In this document: positions 36,137 to 44,456 of the stretch, piece by piece
Position numbering within the stretch: the stretch's first letter is position 1
How the letters are laid out: each line of letters begins with the position of its first letter
DNA from: Reyranella massiliensis 521
GTDB lineage: Bacteria > Pseudomonadota > Alphaproteobacteria > Reyranellales > Reyranellaceae
Assembly: GCF_000312425.1 (NCBI RefSeq)
Contig: NZ_HE997181.1
Coordinates: 257,002 to 321,001 of the forward strand
Reading direction: 5' to 3'
DNA: 64,000 bases
The notes under the pieces: generated by a model
The model's input: the letters and a program-made list of their open reading frames with translations, nothing else
Told to the model about the DNA's origin: nothing
Databases searched by the model: none
Translations under genes and position numbers: made by a program

Positions 36137-36786
36137 TTGTCGTAATTCAATGCGCGGCGAGGAAGCGCAAGGACGCAGGTCATCTACAGACGCGCGATGG
36201 CAAGCGCGTTGTGTTTATTTCTGATCCGACTATAGCGCCTACGTCCGATGCCTGCATCTACGCGCGGCCGGATGATCCTTCTGATCACGGAGGGACCTGG
36301 CGAGAGTATCTGTTGCGATACAACGAGACGCCTCAAGACAACCCTCTGGCACTTCTTCCGGCACTTGAACTCTACAAAGAAAGAACTTACCAGTGCCTCG
36401 GGAATCACTTCGGATTTGATAAGACTTTCATTCTCTCAGCGGGCTGGGGGCTGATATCAGCGTCTTTCTTAACGCCCCAGTATGACATTACGTTTTCGGC
36501 AAGGGCAGATGCTTGGAAGCGAAGAAGACAACGCGATATAGGTAGAGACCTGTCGATGCTTCCCACCAATTCTAGCGAACCGATAGTGTTCTTGGGCGGA
36601 AAGGATTATTTGCCCCTCTTTTTGAGGCTGACCACAAGTACTACGTCGCCTCGCACAGTGTTCTACAATTCTGCAGAGATACCGCATGCTCCGGGCTGTC
36701 GCCTTGTTCGTTGTGCGACGAACAGGAAGACGAACTGGCACTATGATTGTGCGAGTGCGCTGCTTCGCGGTCCGATTGACCTGTAA
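36133..36786 (+). CDS. YaaA/DUF6884-like protein
   Basis: A 217-aa protein beginning VIVVIQCAARKRKDAG with a central FILSAGWGLISASFLTPQYD. The pattern (hydrophobic strand, Q/C-A-x-K-K, then ILSAgwGLI and YD) resembles DUF6884 and peroxide-stress YaaA proteins, which bind DNA or nucleotide-like ligands. The start is GTG 36133 within the stop of the GIY-YIG gene. Its repeated pairing with nucleases in islands makes it a likely sensor or DNA-recognition part, by inference. Confidence 0.65.
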   Translation: MIVVIQCAARKRKDAGHLQTRDGKRVVFISDPTIAPTSDACIYARPDDPSDHGGTWREYLLRYNETPQDNPLALLPALELYKERTYQCLGNHFGFDKTFILSAGWGLISASFLTPQYDITFSARADAWKRRRQRDIGRDLSMLPTNSSEPIVFLGGKDYLPLFLRLTTSTTSPRTVFYNSAEIPHAPGCRLVRCATNRKTNWHYDCASALLRGPIDL

Positions 36787-36974
36787 AGTTTAAGCTAAGG
36801 GCGGCGTCTTGAGATCACTTCATCTTACTTCGGCTAAGATGAACGGCTCCGAGACAACTAGTGTTTAGATGAGCGGATGCGCGAACACGCGCGCCGGAGG
36901 GAGCGCATCGCCCCACATTATTAGCGCCGCACCACGTCAGCTCAAAGCTGCCAAGATCGGACGCTTACTCATTG

Positions 36975-37135
36975 TTTTAGGCATGTGCTGCAGTTCCAAA
37001 ATCTCATGATTTCACGCGCAGCAGCGTAAAGTCTGGTGTTCTGAAAAAGCGACCGGAAAGGCACTTGTAGAAGTACGAGTGATCTCAGTGGGTTAGCGTG
37101 AAACCTAATGTTTTGTGCATTTCATGAGGTTTCTA
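36975..37135. repeat. Cassette boundary site 2 with recombinase 5' remnant
   Basis: Aligns with 29690-29851 over its length: it keeps the complement of the recombinase start codon (GGCATGTGC), GCGACCGGAAAG, GTGATCTCAGTGGGTTAGCG and the terminal AAACCTAATG...ATTTCATGAGGTTT inverted repeat. The recombinase body is missing. It ends the four-gene nuclease cassette. Nothing else is seen in 36787-37314. Confidence 0.65.
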
Positions 37136-37314
37136 CACTCTGGAGTCAGAGCCGAAATTGAAGGCTATCAACAGCCTGTCTCAATAATTTCTCGAAACCG
37201 ACATCTTTCGGCAATCCAACATCGGCGACATGGGGCCGCCTCGTAAGAAGGGCCTCCCAACAAATCTCCGCCCCCTTCATCGATCCTGTGGACACAGCGG
37301 TGAGGTGCTAGCCG

Positions 37315-38886
37315 GTGTCAAAGCCAAATCTTCAGCGGCGTGACGATAAGCAGCGTTCTGAGCGAGATGAGCGAGCTGCGCAGTACGTCCGCATGTCGAC
37401 GGAGCATCAGAAGTACTCAACATCGAACCAAGAGGAAGCAATTGCGCGCTATGCAGCTGCGCGAGGATTGACGATCTGTAGGACGTATTCTGATGATGGG
37501 AAGAGTGGTCTGCGTTTGGATGGTCGAGAAGCGCTGCAGCTTCTAATCGAAGACGTTCAATCTGGCCGTGCGGACTACGGAGCGATCCTAGTCTATGATG
37601 TCAGCCGTTGGGGCCGCTTCCAGGATGCCGACGAAAGTGCTCACTACGAATTCCTTTGCAGAAACGCAGGGATCGCAGTGCACTATTGTGCTGAGCAGTT
37701 TGACAACGATGGAAGTATCTCGGCCACACTCTTGAAGAGCGTGAAGCGTGTTATGGCTGGCGAGTACAGCCGAGAGCTTTCCGCGAAAGTTTTCGCCGGT
37801 CAATGCCGCCTGATCAGATTGGGCTTTAGGCAGGGTGGGCCACCTGGATATGGTCTCCGGAGGCAGCTTATCGACGAGCATCGGAACCCCAAGGCTCTTC
37901 TTAGTCGAGGCGAACGCAAAAGCCTTCAGACAGATCGCGTGATTCTCGTGCCGGGGCAACTGCATCAGATCGAAACCGTGCGCCGTATCTATCGATTATT
38001 CGTTTCACAGCAATCCAAGGAAGCACAGATTGCAGAAATTTTGAACAACGAAGGAATAGCAAACGAGCACGGTCTGCCGTGGAGCCGTGCCGGGATTCAC
38101 CAGATTCTGACTAATGAAAAGTACATCGGGAACAACGTTTACAATCGTGTCTCCTTTAAGCTGAGGCAGAAGCGGGTAGTAAACTCGCCGGACATGTGGG
38201 TCCGCATGCCCGGAGCATTTGAAGCGATAGTCGATCAAGTGACGTTTCGGGCAGCGCAGCAGATTATTGAGGAGCGCAGCCGACACCTTACCGATGAAGA
38301 GCTCTTGACTGGCCTAAGGAGCCTATTCAAGGACCGGGGCACACTGTCGGGATTGATCATCGACGAAAAAGAAGAGCTAGCGTCGAGCACCGTGTACCGG
38401 CAGCGCTTTGGTTCACTGCTTCGCGCCTACCGGCTCGTGGGATATACGCCGGCGCACGACTATTCATACATCGAGATCAATAGAGCACTCCGCACGGTAT
38501 ACGCCGATGTGATCACGGAGACGATCAAGAATATCGAGAATGTAGGGGGCGTTATCCAACGCGACGCTGATACAGACCTACTGACCATCAACCGAGAATT
38601 TACGGTTTCGGTTGTTGTCGTGCGAGCCCAGATGACGCCAGGCGGAGCGTTACGGTGGAAAGTACGGTTCGATGCTGGATTGTCTCCGGACATAACGCTA
38701 GCGATCCGGATGAATGCGTCGAACGAGGCGATTCTCGACTACTACCTATTGCCTCGTATCGATTTCCAAGCTGCGATGCTGAGGATCGCCGAGGACAACG
38801 GCGTTTTTCTCGACGGCTACCGCTTCGACACGCTCGACAGTCTCTCTCACCTTTGCAGTCGAACTATATTGCAGGAGGTTGCATGA
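37315..38886 (+). CDS. Large serine recombinase
   Basis: A 523-aa recombinase. The N-terminal resolvase domain has the catalytic Ser in AAQYVRMSTEHQKYST, with SRWGRFQDADESAHYEFLC and VMAGEYSRELSAKVFAGQ; the recombinase domain follows (ILNNEGIANEHGLPWSRAGI, ILTNEKYIGNNVYNR). The C-terminal half is unusual in lacking an obvious zinc ribbon. GTG 37315 is the start. It overlaps the next gene by ATGA, forming a three-gene operon with two ParB-like genes. Confidence 0.88.
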   Translation: MSKPNLQRRDDKQRSERDERAAQYVRMSTEHQKYSTSNQEEAIARYAAARGLTICRTYSDDGKSGLRLDGREALQLLIEDVQSGRADYGAILVYDVSRWGRFQDADESAHYEFLCRNAGIAVHYCAEQFDNDGSISATLLKSVKRVMAGEYSRELSAKVFAGQCRLIRLGFRQGGPPGYGLRRQLIDEHRNPKALLSRGERKSLQTDRVILVPGQLHQIETVRRIYRLFVSQQSKEAQIAEILNNEGIANEHGLPWSRAGIHQILTNEKYIGNNVYNRVSFKLRQKRVVNSPDMWVRMPGAFEAIVDQVTFRAAQQIIEERSRHLTDEELLTGLRSLFKDRGTLSGLIIDEKEELASSTVYRQRFGSLLRAYRLVGYTPAHDYSYIEINRALRTVYADVITETIKNIENVGGVIQRDADTDLLTINREFTVSVVVVRAQMTPGGALRWKVRFDAGLSPDITLAIRMNASNEAILDYYLLPRIDFQAAMLRIAEDNGVFLDGYRFDTLDSLSHLCSRTILQEVA

Positions 38887-39761
38887 GTGAAACCGCGCGC
38901 GAAATCCGAATGATTGCCGTTTCGTCGATCACCGTTCTCAATCCGAGATCACGCAACAAGAAGATCTTTCAGGAATTGGTAAACAGCATTGCAACGCTCG
39001 GGTTGAAGAAGCCAATCACGGTGAGTCAAGCGGGGGCCGATTCGTACAATCTGGTCTGTGGCCAAGGTCGACTAGAGGCTTTTGTAGCGCTCGGCCAAGA
39101 GCAGATTCCGGCCATTGTAATAGAGGCTTCACGAGACGACTGTTTCGTGATGAGCCTTTCCGAAAACATGGCGCGACGACAGCACACGCCTATCGAATTG
39201 ATGCAGGAAGTCGGAGCACTCAAAAAGAGAGGATACTCAATAGCTCAAATCGCCAAGAAGACTGGATTCGGCCAAGAGTACGCATATGCCATTTGCTACC
39301 TCTTGGATCATGGCGAAGATAGGCTGCTGGCTGGCATAGATCGGGGTGTCTTACCTCCAACAATCGCCATGGAGATATCGAGAGCAAAAGACGGCGAAGT
39401 GCAGGAGGCTCTCGCCGATGCATATGAGCGGGGTACGCTTCCTGGAAATCAAGTCCTGGCAATCCGCAAGATCATCGAACAGCGAAATGTCACGGGAAAG
39501 GGCATCCACAGTAAGACTGTGCCGCAGAAGCAAACAAAAAGAGTGACCGCAGACGCTTTGGTGCGCGCCTATCGGAGAGAAACACAACGCCAAACCTTGC
39601 TAGTCAAGAAGGCCACGCTTGCACAACGACGCTTGCTCTTCATAGCAACCGCGTTGAAGAACCTCTTAGTTGAGAAACAATTTGTGTCGTTGCTCCAGGC
39701 GGAGTCTCTAGACACTTTGCCCAAGCCGCTGTCGCAACGATTTGCCGCAACGGGAGGATAG
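38883..39761 (+). CDS. ParB/RepB-family protein
   Basis: A 292-aa ParB-like protein. The N-terminal ParB nuclease-like domain reads ILNSIATLGLKKPITV-like (VNSIATLGLKKPITV), YNLVCGQGRLEAFVALGQ and LSENMARRQHTPIELMQEV; a helix-turn-helix follows (YSIAQIAKKTGFGQEYAYAI). The start at 38883 overlaps the recombinase stop; the longer upstream frame lies inside that gene. It probably binds DNA for the recombinase or for element maintenance. Confidence 0.85.
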   Translation: MSETAREIRMIAVSSITVLNPRSRNKKIFQELVNSIATLGLKKPITVSQAGADSYNLVCGQGRLEAFVALGQEQIPAIVIEASRDDCFVMSLSENMARRQHTPIELMQEVGALKKRGYSIAQIAKKTGFGQEYAYAICYLLDHGEDRLLAGIDRGVLPPTIAMEISRAKDGEVQEALADAYERGTLPGNQVLAIRKIIEQRNVTGKGIHSKTVPQKQTKRVTADALVRAYRRETQRQTLLVKKATLAQRRLLFIATALKNLLVEKQFVSLLQAESLDTLPKPLSQRFAATGG

Positions 39762-39763
39762 CC

Positions 39764-40666
39764 ATGCCGGCGGACATCCGTATCGCCTTCGCAAGCAAAG
39801 TCATTCTATTGCCGCTCGCGTCGATTCTGCCACTGAAGCAAGTCCCTGATACAGTAAGAAGATCCGTCAGGTATCGGCGCATTGCTACGTCTATCGCGGA
39901 GGTCGGAGTTATCGAGCCGATAGTCGTGGCTGCGCAGGGCGGTGACAGCAATCAATACCTGCTTCTCGATGGGCATCTGCGCTACTCGGTCCTTCTCGAA
40001 CGAGGGGACTCTGAAACACTTTGTCTCCTCGCGGATGATGATGAGGCATTTACTTACAACAAACGAGTGAATCGATTGTCCACCGTTCAGGAACACTTCA
40101 TGCTGGTGCGAGCACTAGAAAAAGGTGTTTCAGAGGAGAAGCTAGCCCGGGCACTCGACGTGGATGTCAAATTTATCAAGCGGCGACGGACCATGCTTGA
40201 TGGCATACAGCCCGAAGTGGTCGAAATGCTCAAGGATCATCAGGTAAGTGCCGTCACTTTTGAGGCGCTGCGCAAGATGAAAGCGTTACGCCAGATTGAG
40301 GTCGCGGAACTGATGACCTCGACGGGAAATTTCTCGGCCACTTATGCCCAAGCTCTTCTCATAGGAACTCGGCAAGCCGACCTTGCGAAGTCCGATCAAC
40401 CAAAGAGTTTGCGGGGCATGAGCCCGGAGCAGATGGCGCGAATGGAGCGAGAGATGGAATCGCTCCAACTGGAATTCAAGGCAGTTGACACGACCTACGG
40501 CGACGATGTCCTCGCTCTCGTCATCGCTACCGGATATCTATCCAAGCTGGTGGCAAACAAGAAGGTCGAACGCTATCTCGCACAGAACCACAGTGAAATA
40601 CTGGGTCAGTTCAAGGCTATTATTGCAGCTGCATCATTGGATCACGACAGTGCCGCTGCGGCGTAA
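39764..40666 (+). CDS. RepB-like protein with plasmid-partition C-terminal domain
   Basis: A 300-aa protein starting 2 bp after the previous stop. ParB-type N-terminus (YRRIATSIAEVGVIEPIVV, YLLLDGHLRYSVLLERGD), a helix-turn-helix (VSEEKLARALDVDVKFIKRR) and the RepB-type C-terminal helical region (LRGMSPEQMARMEREMESL, YLSKLVANKKVERYLAQNH). Recombinase + ParB-like + RepB-like triads recur as mobile units in proteobacterial islands; no ParA is present here. Confidence 0.82.
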   Translation: MPADIRIAFASKVILLPLASILPLKQVPDTVRRSVRYRRIATSIAEVGVIEPIVVAAQGGDSNQYLLLDGHLRYSVLLERGDSETLCLLADDDEAFTYNKRVNRLSTVQEHFMLVRALEKGVSEEKLARALDVDVKFIKRRRTMLDGIQPEVVEMLKDHQVSAVTFEALRKMKALRQIEVAELMTSTGNFSATYAQALLIGTRQADLAKSDQPKSLRGMSPEQMARMEREMESLQLEFKAVDTTYGDDVLALVIATGYLSKLVANKKVERYLAQNHSEILGQFKAIIAAASLDHDSAAAA

Positions 40667-40727
40667 CACTGCCATTTGATTGTGACGTACTTACGCACCC
40701 GAATCGCATTCTCGATTGCGTAGCGCC

Positions 40728-40838
40728 ATGGAGTCTGAGGTCCTCTGCAGGTAGCCGGAGAGACCCATTCAGAAGTACCGATGATCGCTGCTGGTTAATG
40801 AGGACCCTAGGAAGAGTGTACTTTCAGTGGGTTCTTGA
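40728..40838. repeat. Cassette boundary site 4
   Basis: GTAGCCGGAGAG, AGAAGTACCGATGATCGCTG, GGTTAATGAGGACCCTAGG and ACTTTCAGTGGGTTCTTG align in order with boundary sites 1 and 2. It lies 60 bp after the RepB-like gene and closes the serine-recombinase cassette. No gene is seen in 40667-41063. Confidence 0.5.
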
Positions 40839-41063
40839 ACAAGCAACTGGAGTTACAGCAGTGATCTCCGCCGCAAACTCCAACAATCTGCCGCCGTCAG
40901 GTTTTCTTTCGGGACTTCACCCATTCAGTCGTCTTGCCTCAGTAGGCATCGATGCTGGAGCTGACGATCTCTGGCTCGCGAAGGTCCAGGAGGTGTTCCG
41001 CGCGAACGTGCGCCCTCGGTGGATAACACACGAGTCGTGTTCATCGATATTTCAATGAGTTAA

Positions 41064-41113
41064 CGGCAGACCCGGCAAGAGTCGAACTCACGACCTCTGC
41101 TTTCGGAGGGCAG
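41064..41113 (-). pseudogene. 3' fragment of a tRNA-Arg (CCG), likely attachment scar
   Basis: The minus strand reads CTGCCCTCCGAAAGCAG (anticodon stem-loop, loop CTCCGAA, anticodon CCG), AGGTCGTGAGTTCGACTC (variable and T arm) and CTTGCCGGGTCTGCCG (acceptor 3' side). The D arm and 5' acceptor strand are absent; the RecB-like gene ends directly upstream. A partial tRNA from the anticodon loop to the 3' end is the classic leftover of integrase-mediated insertion. Confidence 0.7.
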
Positions 41114-41117
41114 CGGA

Positions 41118-42587
41118 TTAAAGAGCGCGAAGTCCATCCAGCAGCACAATCATCGCCCGGCAGTCGTCTTCGTTGTAGTCTAGAATGCGCTGCAGCAGCG
41201 CTCGATCGCCTGTCTCGACGAAGCGATCATACCACTCGATCGATGCGGCACCTGATGGATTGGTGTCCCGCCATTTGAAGCCCAAGTACTTGGCCAGGGT
41301 TTTGATCGAGTGATCCCAGGTGGGCCATTCCGTCGAGGACTTTACGATTCTGTAGAGATCGATGGTGCGGTCTTCAGCAAACAGCGCCTCAATCTCTTCG
41401 ACCGTAGCGACATCAGGGTAGCGCTGCTGCAGCTTACGATAGGTCGTCCGCTCGTAGTGCGAGTAGACATAGATGGCTGCGTTGGGGGACGCCCTGAAGA
41501 AGGCCATCGCGTCGGAAAATGCCTGCCGTTCTGCATCCGGCGTCGGCTGCTCGGCGACGAAGGAAACGAACCGGCTGTCGGCAACGCCACGATCCCGCAC
41601 GACGAAGCCATGAAGATAGATGTGATCCCGCATGGGATCGGCCTCGATATCGAAATGCAGCTCGCGCTCGGCGATGGGCAATCGAACGGCTTGCGTCAGA
41701 TAGGGGCGTGCATCGGGAGCCTTCAGCAGCTTCGCCCGCTCATGGAACCTACGCAGTGAAGTCGGGCCAATTCCCTTGAACGGCGTCTTGCTGCCTTTGA
41801 TGAAGCCGTCAGGATTGATGCCCGCGAGATCGGCCACCGTGGCAATCTCGTCCTTCATGGCATCGCGCTTGGCCCGTCCCAGCTCGGGGATTTGAGACAG
41901 GTCATCCGTTGCCCGTACCTGTTCGCGGCAATGCGTATACCAATGGCATAGCTTGCATCCTGAGGCGGACGCAGGAAGGGTGCGCTCATGGCCAGCCAGT
42001 ATGGTCCGGGCGCTAGCAATGCAGGCACTATAGAACTGCCATAAGGTCTGGGGATTGCGGACGCCCTGTGGGATGTCGAACTCGTAGTCGACATGATCCC
42101 CGCGAATGTCCCAAACGAAGGCCCGCCGGCCTGCTGAAAAGTTCAGTTTGGCCAGGATGTCGGTATAGAGGGCCAGCTGAACCGCGTATTTCTTCTTGGG
42201 CTTACGGTCGTCCTCGTCGGCTCCTTCCTCGCCAGCCGCCGATTTGATGTCTCCGGCAAGGTATCCGTCACCCTCCTTGAGCAGGAGATCGGGCTGGCCC
42301 AGCAAGTCACCGGCAGCGATTCGGCCGCCATAGATCAGCTGGTCCCCACGCCGCATCGCTGCCAGCGTCTCGCGTTGCCGCTCAGCGGGAGACAGCCCCG
42401 ACAGGTCGGTGAACGGCAGGTCCAGCTTCTGGATCGTTTCCCGCTCGAACTTTGATCCGCGTTCCCAAAGCAGTTCCACAAAGGGACTGACCTCGTCCCG
42501 TTCGGCCGGGTCCTCGGTAGCGTCCAGCCATACCCTGTGCGGGCACTCGACCAAGGCATAGAGCAGGGAGGCAGTGATGGGGGGCAT
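41118..42587 (-). CDS. TM0106-type RecB-like nuclease with C-terminal DEDD exonuclease domain
   Basis: A 489-aa protein. The N-terminal Cas4/RecB-type nuclease has GQPDLLLKEGDGYLAGDIKS (Asp and Asp-X-Lys) and YAVQLALYTDILAK, with cysteines CPH near residue 15 and CKLCHWYTHC near 215 for a 4Fe-4S cluster. The C-terminal RNase H-like part has ELHFDIEADPMRDHIYLHG and DYNEDDCRAM (acidic residues). Family members are often fused to a helicase, absent here. GC content is closer to the host than neighbouring island genes. Confidence 0.82.
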   Translation of the reverse strand: MPPITASLLYALVECPHRVWLDATEDPAERDEVSPFVELLWERGSKFERETIQKLDLPFTDLSGLSPAERQRETLAAMRRGDQLIYGGRIAAGDLLGQPDLLLKEGDGYLAGDIKSAAGEEGADEDDRKPKKKYAVQLALYTDILAKLNFSAGRRAFVWDIRGDHVDYEFDIPQGVRNPQTLWQFYSACIASARTILAGHERTLPASASGCKLCHWYTHCREQVRATDDLSQIPELGRAKRDAMKDEIATVADLAGINPDGFIKGSKTPFKGIGPTSLRRFHERAKLLKAPDARPYLTQAVRLPIAERELHFDIEADPMRDHIYLHGFVVRDRGVADSRFVSFVAEQPTPDAERQAFSDAMAFFRASPNAAIYVYSHYERTTYRKLQQRYPDVATVEEIEALFAEDRTIDLYRIVKSSTEWPTWDHSIKTLAKYLGFKWRDTNPSGAASIEWYDRFVETGDRALLQRILDYNEDDCRAMIVLLDGLRAL

Positions 42588-42721
42588 GGAGGCTACCTGT
42601 GCAGCAAGGCTGACCCATCAGGGGCTGGTTGACCATGAGAATAGTCATGAAACCAGCGCTGCAGGGGGACCCACAGCGCTGGCCCAGGGCGAAGCAGGGC
42701 GCGCGATCAGCGCGGTGGGGA

Positions 42722-43147
42722 CTACTTCGCCTTTCCAGCCTGGACGGCTGCATCCATCGCAGCATCCAGCTCGCCCGCCTTCACAGCAGTGATGACGGTC
42801 GCGATCACTTCGGGAATGGCCGACACCGCCGGGACAGACACGGCCTTACGCCCCTTGCCGAGATCGAGCACGCGTGCCCCATAACGGATGGTGAGGCTCA
42901 CACCCTGACCGTCGGCAAAGTACCAAGGCCTGATCAGCTTGTCGCGAGTGATGCGGGTCTTGTTGCCGGCATCGTCGCGGGTCCAGACGTTCTTGGTGAC
43001 GGAGTACTTCGTGCCCTTGGCCTCATGCTCGGCCAGCTTGGACTGCTCTTCGAGCTTCTGGATCAGGTTGTCACGCCGCTTCTCCAGCGGGCTCTTACTG
43101 GTGGGCCGCTTCAGCTGCGTGAGGTTGAGTTTCGCCATGATGCTCAT
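42722..43147 (-). CDS. DUF6641-like hypothetical protein
   Basis: A ~141-aa protein. The N-terminus (AKLNLTQLKRPTSKSPLEKR followed by a coiled RDNLIQKLEEQSKLAEHEAKG) resembles a family recalled as DUF6641, found on proteobacterial plasmids and islands. A beta-rich middle (TRDKLIRPWYFADGQGVSLT, RYGARVLDLGKGRKAVSVP) follows. Start 43147 is chosen because AGGAG lies 8-12 bp upstream. Function unknown. Confidence 0.6.
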   Translation of the reverse strand: MSIMAKLNLTQLKRPTSKSPLEKRRDNLIQKLEEQSKLAEHEAKGTKYSVTKNVWTRDDAGNKTRITRDKLIRPWYFADGQGVSLTIRYGARVLDLGKGRKAVSVPAVSAIPEVIATVITAVKAGELDAAMDAAVQAGKAK

Positions 43148-43836
43148 AGCACGTCTCCTCGTGTGTTTGTGCTGAGCGCAAACTGTGGTCATGCAGGTGC
43201 TATTCCTACCGAAATCAGGCCGGTGATTGACGGGTCCCTGCCAAAAGTTCGGTTGCTCTCGGGCGTATGAGGCATACGCTGCTAGCGCGGCCGGATGGGT
43301 CTTGATCCGACACAGAAGATCGCTCGATCACAGCGCATAGAGTGATCTTGTAACAAGACAGCTGCTAGGTGCTCAAAACGACGTCTACAGCAAAATCCGG
43401 AGTGGGCCGCTACTGCTGCTGCGCGCAGGGCACGGATCAGCGCTGTAGGGGGCTTTATTCGTGCTGCATCCGCCAAAAGCAGCAACTGCGCGCACAAGCA
43501 TGCTGCTATAAGAAGAGGGTCCGCGCACCAAGCTGCACATCCTTGGTGTCGATCGAAATACGTACCCGATCGCCTGCGTTGGGGCACGCACCACTTCAAC
43601 GCAGGGCGGCACTCCCTCTTTCTACGCAGTTGTTGCGTTCTGCAGCCGGTAGCAGGAACAGCGGAAATATCCCCTTGAGATCATTGGCGGATATTTGCCG
43701 TTTCCAGTGGTTCATTCCCCAATTGTCGAAGTGCCTTAATGGCTCCGTACAGTCTCTTGCAGGACGAGTTCGCTTCGGTACCTCAGTGATGAACAGGGGT
43801 AGATCTCTCCTTCTGAGGAATGCCGATTAGAACCTC

Positions 43837-43940
43837 GTGACGGACTAGTCGAGAAATGCGAGCAAGCGAGCATGAGCGACTATTCCGTCACCGGATGAGC
43901 GCAGCGCAGCCGCTTCATCTAGAAGGGACCTGACGGAACA
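43837..43940. repeat. Long inverted repeat with TGACGGA iterons
   Basis: GTGACGGACTAGTCG (43837-43851) and CGACTATTCCGTCAC (43877-43891) pair over 15 bp with one mismatch; the loop holds two GCGAGC units. A third TGACGGA is at 43931-43937. This lies in a 1.1-kb stretch (43148-44252) with no credible gene, upstream of the helicase-like gene: a candidate origin, oriT or operator. Confidence 0.5.
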
Positions 43941-44124
43941 TGTGCCAGTGATCTGCTTCATTCTATCGACATTAGGAGAGATTGGGAGATCGCCGCCATG
44001 CAGCGATCTGTCGTGTCTGTCATCTGCTCTGCGCTAAAGCGCATCGAGATCGACAGCCCGACGTGCTTCTCATCGCGTTGCTACTGGAACCGAATCCAGT
44101 ACACATCAATCAGATGTGCAGAAT

Positions 44125-44147
44125 AATGCATAAGTGCTTTATGCATT
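44125..44147. repeat. Perfect 9-bp inverted repeat upstream of small ORF/helicase operon
   Basis: AATGCATAA (44125-44133) and TTATGCATT (44139-44147) are perfect complements with a 5-bp spacer, about 105 bp before the first start codon of the operon. Size and place fit a dimeric repressor operator. Confidence 0.5.
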
Positions 44148-44252
44148 AAAACGCACTCTCTCTATGAGACTGTACGGAACGGAAACTCACTCGTCCAAAA
44201 TAATTCATCAGTAGATAGCTCTTCGCTGCGTCAGATCGGCATAAGTAAGCAT

Positions 44253-44456
44253 ATGGAGAGAGCTAACAACCCAATCAGCGAAGCGAGGAAAGAACGCAGG
44301 CGAAGCCAAAATCGCCGGAATGTAGCGCGCTATCGAGAAAGGCTTGGTGATGTGCATAGGGTGAGGTGGGCCGCATACATGCGAGACTACCGCGCCCGCA
44401 AGAAGCTCCTCCGCCAAAACAAGGAGGACAGCAATAATGACAATAGGAATGATTGA
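44253..44456 (+). CDS. Small Arg-rich protein ahead of helicase-like gene
   Basis: A 67-aa very basic ORF (SEARKERRRSQNRRNVARYR, then YMRDYRARKKLLRQNKED). Its last 20 bases overlap the start of the helicase-like gene, whose AAGGAGG ribosome-binding site lies inside it, so the two are probably translationally coupled. A nucleic-acid-binding role is likely from composition only. Confidence 0.5.
   Translation: MERANNPISEARKERRRSQNRRNVARYRERLGDVHRVRWAAYMRDYRARKKLLRQNKEDSNNDNRND

Noticed and set aside
29851..40838. Nearly regular ~3.6-kb spacing of boundary sites
   Set aside because: Three intervals are too few and the cassette contents differ; treated as coincidence.
43369..43830. 153-codon plus-strand ORF upstream of the helicase region
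   Set aside because: Cys/Ser/Arg-rich translation, no ribosome-binding site and no conserved pattern; the region is better seen as non-coding.
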